This document shows positions 58,422-64,000 of a stretch of DNA of 64,000 nt, in pieces. The notes beneath the pieces were generated by a model, which ran no database searches, had not been told where the DNA came from, and saw nothing but the letters and a program-made list of their open reading frames with translations. Made by a program: the position numbers and the translations under genes. The DNA comes from Tabrizicola_A sp965284335 (lineage in GTDB: Bacteria; Pseudomonadota; Alphaproteobacteria; Rhodobacterales; Rhodobacteraceae). Position 1 is the stretch's first letter, and each line of letters opens with the position of its first letter. The stretch lies in the NCBI RefSeq assembly GCF_965284335.1, contig NZ_OZ260076.1. One strand, 5' to 3'.

Positions 58422-58958
58422 TCAGCCGCCCGCCATCAGCGCCTTAATCAGCGCTTGGGCGTCGGGGCTGTCCCAATGGGCATCACCGATCAGGCGGCCG
58501 ACCTCTTGGCCTTGGGGGTTGACGATCACCGTGACCGGCAGGCCCATGACGCCCATGGCGCGGGCCAGTTCTGATTTCGGGTCGCGGATGTTTTCCAGAT
58601 TGGCAATCGCGGCCTCGGTGAAGAACCGCTCAATCGCCACCGGGTCATTGCGGCCTGTGGCCAAGGGGACCACGGCAATCTCGGGCAGGGCGGCTTGCAG
58701 GCGGTCAAGCGCGGGCATTTCCTCGCGGCAGGGTGGGCACCATGTGGCCCAGAAGTTCAGAACCACCCATTTGCCCTGAAACTCGTCCATCGAGCGCGGG
58801 GCGTCTGCCATGTCGATCAGCGCGGCGGGCGGCAAGGGGGTGGGGGCGGTCAACACCATCTTGGCCATGTCGCCGGTGACATAGGCCGACATATCGGCAT
58901 GGGCCGGGTTTGCACCAAGCATCAAGGCCGTATAAAGCACCGCTAACGCGTTTCGCAT
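58422..58958 (-). CDS. tlpA: TlpA-like periplasmic thioredoxin
   Basis: A 178-residue protein with signal peptide (NALAVLYTALMLGANPAHA) and a thioredoxin domain. WVVLNFWATWCPPCREEMPALDRL has the redox pair Cys74/Cys77, and GLPVTVIVNPQGQEV carries the cis-proline. Such proteins reduce periplasmic disulfides, for example in cytochrome maturation. ATG 58958 follows GGGGGTAG. It is divergent from argH with a 22-base gap, an arrangement common in alphaproteobacteria. Confidence 0.87.
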   Translation of the reverse strand: MRNALAVLYTALMLGANPAHADMSAYVTGDMAKMVLTAPTPLPPAALIDMADAPRSMDEFQGKWVVLNFWATWCPPCREEMPALDRLQAALPEIAVVPLATGRNDPVAIERFFTEAAIANLENIRDPKSELARAMGVMGLPVTVIVNPQGQEVGRLIGDAHWDSPDAQALIKALMAGG

Positions 58959-58980
58959 TCTACCCCCAATAGGCCAGATC

Positions 58981-60393
58981 ATGACCCAATCCAAAACCAC
59001 CCCAAAAGACGGCGCGGCCAATGCCATGTGGGGCGGGCGTTTCGCCTCTGGCCCTGATGCCATCATGACGGCGATCAATGCCTCGATCGGCTTTGACCAG
59101 CGCATGTATGCCCAAGACATTGCAGGCTCGCGCGCCCATGCCGCCATGTTGGCCGCGCAAGGCATCATAAGCGATAGCGATGCGGCGGCGATTGGGGAAG
59201 GGCTGCTCACGGTCTTGTCAGAGATCGAGGGGGGGAAGTTTACCTTTTCCACCGCTTTGGAGGATATTCACCTGAATGTGGAAAGCCGGTTGACCGAGAT
59301 CATCGGGGAGGCGGGCAAGCGGCTGCATACGGGGCGCAGCCGCAACGATCAGGTGGCGGTGGATTTCCGGCTGTGGGTGCGCGACCAGTGTGATGCGGCG
59401 ATTGCCGGGCTGACCGAATTGATGCGGGCCTTTCTGGCGCAGGCCGAGGCGGGGGTGGATTGGGTGATGCCGGGGTTCACCCATTTGCAGACCGCCCAGC
59501 CGGTGACATGGGGCCATCATATGCTGGCCTATGTCGAGATGTTTGCCCGCGACCGTAGCCGCTTTGAAGATGCGCGGCGGCGGATGAATGAGTGCCCGCT
59601 TGGCGCGGCGGCCTTGGCGGGGACGTCCTTTCCGATTGACCGGCATGCCACAGCGGCGGCCTTGGGCTTTGACCGGCCCACGGCGAACAGCCTTGATTCG
59701 GTTTCGGACCGTGATTTTGCGCTGGAGTTTCTGGCGGCATCGTCGATTTGCGCCATGCATCTAAGCCGCTTTGCCGAGGAATTGGTGATCTGGTCCTCGG
59801 CCCAGTTCCGCTTTGTGCGGCTGAGCGACAAGTGGACGACGGGCAGCTCCATCATGCCGCAAAAGAAGAACCCCGATGCGGCGGAGCTGTTGCGCGCCAA
59901 GCTGGGGCGCATCCTTGGGGCAACGGTGGCCTTGTTCACCATCATGAAGGGTCTGGCGCTGACCTATTCCAAGGACATGCAAGAGGACAAGGAACAGACC
60001 TTTGATGCCGCCGACACGCTGATGCTGGGGCTGGCGGCGATGACGGGGATGGTCAGCGACATGACCGCCAACCGCGAGGTGTTGCGGGCTGCGGCGGCGT
60101 CGGGCTTTTCCACCGCGACCGATTTGGCCGATTGGCTGGTGCGGCGGCTGGGCCTGCCGTTTCGCGATGCGCATCATGTGACGGGCACGCTGGTGGCGAT
60201 GGCGGAAAAGGCTGGGATCGACCTGCCGGATCTGAGCCTTGCGCAGATGCAATCAGTCCATGCGGGCATCACCGCAGAGGTGTTTGACGTCTTGGGCGTG
60301 GAAAATTCGGTGAATTCGCGCCTGTCTTATGGCGGCACCGCGCCGGTGCGGGTGGCCGAGCAGGTGGCGCGCTGGAAGGCGGCGCTGGGCTAA
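58981..60393 (+). CDS. argH: Argininosuccinate lyase
   Basis: A 470-residue fumarase/aspartase-superfamily enzyme that splits argininosuccinate to arginine and fumarate. MWGGRFASGPDAIM opens it, HTGRSRNDQVAVDFRLWV and HLQTAQPVTWGHH hold substrate residues, and TGSSIMPQKKNPDAAEL is the catalytic flexible loop with the key serine. Full length. First of the argH-lipoprotein-lysA set on the plus strand. Confidence 0.95.
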   Translation: MTQSKTTPKDGAANAMWGGRFASGPDAIMTAINASIGFDQRMYAQDIAGSRAHAAMLAAQGIISDSDAAAIGEGLLTVLSEIEGGKFTFSTALEDIHLNVESRLTEIIGEAGKRLHTGRSRNDQVAVDFRLWVRDQCDAAIAGLTELMRAFLAQAEAGVDWVMPGFTHLQTAQPVTWGHHMLAYVEMFARDRSRFEDARRRMNECPLGAAALAGTSFPIDRHATAAALGFDRPTANSLDSVSDRDFALEFLAASSICAMHLSRFAEELVIWSSAQFRFVRLSDKWTTGSSIMPQKKNPDAAELLRAKLGRILGATVALFTIMKGLALTYSKDMQEDKEQTFDAADTLMLGLAAMTGMVSDMTANREVLRAAAASGFSTATDLADWLVRRLGLPFRDAHHVTGTLVAMAEKAGIDLPDLSLAQMQSVHAGITAEVFDVLGVENSVNSRLSYGGTAPVRVAEQVARWKAALG

Positions 60394-60492
60394 ACGGCCC
60401 TTGCCCCTTTCGTTTATGGCGGCGGTTGGGCGGTTGCTTTTGTGCCGGGGCTGGGGTCTGCTGGGGGCAGATGAGATTGTGAAAGGGATGCC

Positions 60493-60669
60493 ATGAAACC
60501 GCTTTACGTCGTTGTTGTGCTGGCCGCGCTGGCCGGATGTGGGGCTGATGGTGTGCCTGAGGCCCCGGCCTCGAAGGCCAGCACAACAACGGGGCTGACG
60601 ATTTCGGGCTGTGCCAGTGTGGGCGTTTCGGTGGGTGCCCCCTCGGCTGGTGGTAAGTCGAGCTGCTGA
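60493..60669 (+). CDS. 58-residue lipoprotein between argH and lysA
   Basis: A small gene with MKPLYVVVVLAALAGCG, a lipoprotein signal peptide with the lipobox LAGC. The mature part is about 43 residues, rich in Ser, Ala, Gly and Thr, and includes ISGCASVGVSVG and a C-terminal Cys. AAAGG precedes ATG 60493. The position before lysA matches that of LptM/YifL-like lipoproteins in other bacteria, but the K-G-P-L-Y motif after the first Cys is not clear (CGADGVPEAP). So it is a positional analogue, not a firm LptM. Confidence 0.65.
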   Translation: MKPLYVVVVLAALAGCGADGVPEAPASKASTTTGLTISGCASVGVSVGAPSAGGKSSC

Positions 60670-60726
60670 TTGCGGCGCGGGACGCTTCTGTTATACCAGC
60701 GCTGACAGCAACGGGGCGGCGCGCGT

Positions 60727-61992
60727 ATGGATCATTTCATCTATAAATCCGGCATTCTGTATGCCGAGGACGTGGCGATCCCCGATATTGCCGCCGCCGT
60801 CGGCACGCCGTTTTATGTCTATTCCGCCGCGACCCTGACGCGGCATTACAAGCTGTTTACCGAGGCCCTCTCGCCCCTGCCGCATCAGGTGTGCTTTGCG
60901 ATCAAGTCGCTGTCCAATATCGCTGTGCTCAAGCTTTTGGGCGATTTGGGCGCGGGCATGGATGTGGTGTCGGGCGGCGAATATCGCCGTGCCAAGGCGG
61001 CGGGCGTGCCGGGTGATCGGATTGTATTTTCGGGCGTGGGCAAAACCCGCGAGGAGATGCGGTTGGCCTTGGAGGGTGGGATTCGCCAGTTCAATCTGGA
61101 ATCGGAACCCGAAATGCGCGCCTTGTCCGAGGTGGCCAGATCCATGGGCGTGGTGGCCCCTGTCACCGTGCGGGTGAATCCCGATGTTGACGCCAAGACC
61201 CATGAGAAGATTGCCACCGGCAAGTCGGACAACAAGTTCGGCATCCCGATTTCCCGCGCGGTCGAGGTCTATGCCGAGATTGCTCGTCTGCCCGGCCTGA
61301 AGGTGGTGGGGATCGACGTGCATATCGGCAGCCAGTTGACCGATCTTGCCCCCTTTGAGGAGGCGTTCAAGAAAGTGGCCGAGTTGACCGAGACGCTGCG
61401 CGCGCAGGGCCATGTGATTGACCGGCTGGATCTGGGCGGGGGCCTTGGGATTCCCTACACTCGGTCCAATGAAGCCCCACCCCTGCCCACCGATTACGGC
61501 GCGATGATCAAGCGCACGGTGGGCCATTTGGGCTGTGAGATCGAGATTGAGCCGGGGCGGCTGATTTCGGGCAATTCGGGCATTCTGGTTGCGGGCGTCA
61601 TCTATGTGAAAAGCGGCGAGGGGCGGGATTTCCTTATCTTGGATGCCGCGATGAATGATCTGGTGCGCCCGTCGATGTATGGCGCGCATCATGACATCGT
61701 GCCGGTGATCGAGCCGCCCTTTGGCGGGCCTTCGGCGGGCTATGATGTGGTGGGGCCGGTCTGCGAGACCGGCGATACCTTTGCCAAGGGGCGGGGATTG
61801 CCGCTGTTGGCCGAGGGCGATCTGGTGGCATTTCGCAGCGCGGGCGCCTATGGCGCGGTGATGGCCAGCGAATACAACACCCGGCCGCTTATTCCGGAGG
61901 TTTTGGTGCAGGGCGATCACTTCGCCGTCATCCGGGCGCGACCGACATTTGACGAAATCCTTGCGCGCGATAACATCCCAGAATGGTTGTAA
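60727..61992 (+). CDS. lysA: Diaminopimelate decarboxylase
   Basis: A 421-residue PLP enzyme making lysine from meso-diaminopimelate. Lys60 in CFAIKSLSNIAVL forms the Schiff base. The barrel then has GAGMDVVSGGE, HIGSQL and LDLGGGLGIPY. IEIEPGRLISGNSGILV and GPVCETGDTFAKGR carry the remaining substrate residues. It follows the lipoprotein by 57 bases and precedes the DUF4175 gene by 24. Confidence 0.95.
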   Translation: MDHFIYKSGILYAEDVAIPDIAAAVGTPFYVYSAATLTRHYKLFTEALSPLPHQVCFAIKSLSNIAVLKLLGDLGAGMDVVSGGEYRRAKAAGVPGDRIVFSGVGKTREEMRLALEGGIRQFNLESEPEMRALSEVARSMGVVAPVTVRVNPDVDAKTHEKIATGKSDNKFGIPISRAVEVYAEIARLPGLKVVGIDVHIGSQLTDLAPFEEAFKKVAELTETLRAQGHVIDRLDLGGGLGIPYTRSNEAPPLPTDYGAMIKRTVGHLGCEIEIEPGRLISGNSGILVAGVIYVKSGEGRDFLILDAAMNDLVRPSMYGAHHDIVPVIEPPFGGPSAGYDVVGPVCETGDTFAKGRGLPLLAEGDLVAFRSAGAYGAVMASEYNTRPLIPEVLVQGDHFAVIRARPTFDEILARDNIPEWL

Positions 61993-62016
61993 GCGGCGGA
62001 GGGCCTCACGCAGCGA

Positions 62017-64000
62017 ATGGATGAGCGCACGAAAGCCACGCTGAAACGGATCGAGACCCCGCTGCGGCTGACGCTGGCGGGGCTTTGGGCCGAGCGGTTG
62101 GTGCGGGCGTTCTGGCCCTTGTGGACGCTGGCGATTGCCGTTCTGGCGGCTTTGTCCTTTGGCCTGCAGGATCATCTGCCGTTGGAAGCCCTGTGGTTTG
62201 GCGCGGTGTCGTCGCTGGCGGGTTTGCTCTGGGCCGGGGTGCAAGGGCTGCGCGCCTTTCGCAAGCCGAGCCGGGTGGAGGCCATGGCGCGGCTGGACAG
62301 CCGCTTGCCGGGCCAGCCTTTGGCGGCTTTGCAGGATACCCAAGCGATTGGGGCCGGGGATCCGGCCTCGCAGGCGGTTTGGGCTGCGCATCTGGCGCGG
62401 ATGGCCGAACGGGCGAAGGGGGCAAAGCCCGTTCAGCCCGATCTGAAACTGGCCGCGCGCGACCCCTTTGCGCTGCGCTATGTGGCGCTGACGGGGCTGG
62501 TGATGGCGCTGATCTTTGGCTCGGTCTGGCGGCTGTCGTCCTTGTCGGCCTTGGCGCCGGGGGGCGCGGGGGGCGATGTGCTGGCCGAGGGGCCGACATG
62601 GGAAGGCTGGCTGAAGCCACCCGCCTATACCGGCAAGCCGACGCTGTATCTGGCGGACCAAACCGCCGAGAGCTTGACCGTGCCGGTCGGCACCAAGCTG
62701 CAACTGCGGTTTTATGGCACGCCGGGCGATCTGATTCTGAGCGAAACCCTGTCGGGCCGGGTGGATGCCCCCCCTGCATCAGACCCGGTGCAAGAGTTTG
62801 CGCTGGTGCAAAGCGGGCGTTTGGCGATTGAAGGGCCGGGAGGGCGTGAATGGGCGGTGACGCTGACCCCCGACACCCCGCCCCAGATTGCCGCCGAAGG
62901 TGCGATTGCCCGCGAAAAGGGAGGTCGGTTCAGCCAAGATTTCAAGGTGACGGATGATTTCGGCATCACCAAGGGCCAAGTCACGATTGCGCTGGATCTG
63001 GACAAGGTGGACCGCCGCTTTGGTCTGGCCGCCGATCCGGCCGATGTGGCCCCGGTGGTCTTGGACCTGCCCATGCCGCGCAAGGGCGACCGCCGGGAAT
63101 TTCTGGGCACCTTGGTGGATGATCTGTCGCAATCGGTGCTGGCCAACCTGCCGGTGACGCTGACCTTTGCTGCCGTGGATGCGGCGGGCCAAGAGGGTGC
63201 CTCTGCCCCCATAGCGGCGGTGCTGCCGGGCAAGCGGTTCTTTGACCCCGTCGCCTCGGCCCTGATCGAGATGCGGCGCGATCTGATGTGGACGCGGGCC
63301 AATGCCCCCCGCACGGTGCAGGTCTTGCGCGCCATCACCCATGCGCCCGAGGGGGTTATCACCAATGAAAAGGCGTGGCTGCGGCTGCGCGTTGCCATGC
63401 GGCGGCTGGAGGCAGAGGCGGCAAGCCTGAGCCTTGAGCTGCGCGATGAGGTGGCCGAGGAGCTGTGGCAGATCGCGCTTTTGATGGAAGAGGGCGATTT
63501 GAATGACGCCAAAGAACGGCTGCGCCGCGCCCAAGACCGGCTGGCCGAGGCGATCAAGCGCGGGGCCTCTCCCGAGGAAATTCAAGAGCTGATGGATGAG
63601 ATGCGGCAGGCCATGGATGATTACATGGACCTTTTGGCCGAAAACATGGAAGAGCGCAGCCCCGAGGAGCAATCCGCCGATGGTGGGGCGACCATGTCGG
63701 AAGATCAGCTGCAGGAAATGCTGGATCGTTTGCAAAAGCTGATGGAAGAGGGCCGCACGGCCGAAGCGGCAGAGCTTTTGGCGCAGATCCAAGAGATGAT
63801 GGAAAACATGCGCATGGTCCAGCAGGACGGGCAGGGCCAAGGTCGGGGCAGCCGGGGCCAGCAGGCGATGCGCGAGTTGGGCGAAACCATGCGCGGCCAG
63901 CAGGGCCTGTCGGATGATGCCTTCCGCGATTTGCAGCGCGGGCGGCGGGGCGAGGGGCAGGAGCCGGGTGAGGGCCAGCCGGGTGAGGGCCAGCCGGGTG
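62017..64000 (+). CDS. DUF4175/TIGR02302 family protein (cut by window end)
   Basis: The frame is open from ATG 62017 to the last base, 661 residues, with no stop. Two hydrophobic segments lie at about residues 28-75, another near 160-175, then a beta-rich periplasmic region (PTWEGWLKPPAYTGKPTLYL) and a long charged helical part (EAASLSLELRDEVAEELWQIALLMEEGDLNDAKERL). It ends in Gly/Gln/Pro-rich repeats (GEGQPGEGQPG). The protein family sits after lysA in many alphaproteobacteria and is uncharacterised. Confidence 0.85.
   Translation, partial: MDERTKATLKRIETPLRLTLAGLWAERLVRAFWPLWTLAIAVLAALSFGLQDHLPLEALWFGAVSSLAGLLWAGVQGLRAFRKPSRVEAMARLDSRLPGQPLAALQDTQAIGAGDPASQAVWAAHLARMAERAKGAKPVQPDLKLAARDPFALRYVALTGLVMALIFGSVWRLSSLSALAPGGAGGDVLAEGPTWEGWLKPPAYTGKPTLYLADQTAESLTVPVGTKLQLRFYGTPGDLILSETLSGRVDAPPASDPVQEFALVQSGRLAIEGPGGREWAVTLTPDTPPQIAAEGAIAREKGGRFSQDFKVTDDFGITKGQVTIALDLDKVDRRFGLAADPADVAPVVLDLPMPRKGDRREFLGTLVDDLSQSVLANLPVTLTFAAVDAAGQEGASAPIAAVLPGKRFFDPVASALIEMRRDLMWTRANAPRTVQVLRAITHAPEGVITNEKAWLRLRVAMRRLEAEAASLSLELRDEVAEELWQIALLMEEGDLNDAKERLRRAQDRLAEAIKRGASPEEIQELMDEMRQAMDDYMDLLAENMEERSPEEQSADGGATMSEDQLQEMLDRLQKLMEEGRTAEAAELLAQIQEMMENMRMVQQDGQGQGRGSRGQQAMRELGETMRGQQGLSDDAFRDLQRGRRGEGQEPGEGQPGEGQPG

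Noticed and set aside
63940..64000. Tandem GAGGGCCAGCCGGGT-like DNA repeats at the window end
   Set aside because: They keep the reading frame and encode the Gly/Gln/Pro-rich tail typical of DUF4175 proteins, so they are coding repeats and not a separate element.
1..64000. tRNA, rRNA, CRISPR arrays, transposases, integrases or phage structural genes
   Set aside because: None found on either strand by reading; composition and gene types look like ordinary chromosome throughout.

Overview
The window is a contiguous, gene-dense, high-GC stretch of chromosome from an alphaproteobacterium, most likely a member of the Rhodobacteraceae (Rhodobacter/Paracoccus/Gemmobacter type). This rests on gene families and gene order: tlpA-argH-lipoprotein-lysA-DUF4175, pyrB-(pyrC-like)-plsY, an intact beta-hydroxyaspartate cycle cluster, and a short intergenic repeat ending in GAGTATTT. 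I saw no rRNA, tRNA, CRISPR array, insertion sequence or prophage.

Layout. 1-7.1 kb: the 3' end of hemC, an MFS exporter, a D-2-hydroxyacid dehydrogenase, and the tesA/ybbA-ybbP divergon, whose two start codons overlap head to head. 7.2-16.7 kb: arylformamidase-like hydrolase, gabD, an SDR, two PLP enzymes, a periplasmic peptidoglycan-binding protein, an Hsp20 gene with a ROSE-like RNA thermometer and RpoH-like promoter, a secreted trypsin-like protease, AlgH/UPF0301 and a DsbD-N protein. 16.8-25.4 kb: a uracil-DNA glycosylase without iron-sulfur cysteines, pyrB, a metal-ligand-less dihydroorotase homologue, plsY, gshA, rsmE and ubiA. 25.4-39.3 kb: OmpA-family protein, argE-like deacylase, the YcjX/YcjF pair, a 59-residue secreted peptide, a CapD/FlaA1-type sugar dehydratase beside a 762-residue beta-helix protein, a HugZ-like protein and a SulP permease.

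39.6-49.5 kb is one probable operon for acetate (or related short-chain acid) use: acs, adk, DUF4212 plus an SSS symporter, a cNMP/CBS/DUF294 protein, a small membrane protein, a single-domain response regulator, and a membrane protein that fuses a degenerate histidine kinase to a DEDDh exonuclease. Acs makes AMP and the adjacent adenylate kinase can recycle it; the last four genes look regulatory.

49.5-58.3 kb holds truA and then bhcA-bhcB-bhcC-bhcD, divergent from the IclR-type regulator bhcR. This is the beta-hydroxyaspartate cycle, which turns two glyoxylate into oxaloacetate. A GAPDH homologue and a dimethylformamidase-large-subunit-like protein follow. 58.4-64 kb: a TlpA-like thioredoxin, argH, a tiny lipoprotein, lysA and the N-terminal two thirds or more of a DUF4175/TIGR02302 protein cut by the window edge.

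Besides genes, the window has at least three families of short intergenic hairpins: GCGAAGAG-hairpin-ACGATGAGC (three copies with different stems), a hairpin plus CCCC(C)GAG-TATTT element (four copies), and a CGATTTT/AAAATCG hairpin (two copies and one relative). All functions are inferred from sequence by eye; no database search was run.
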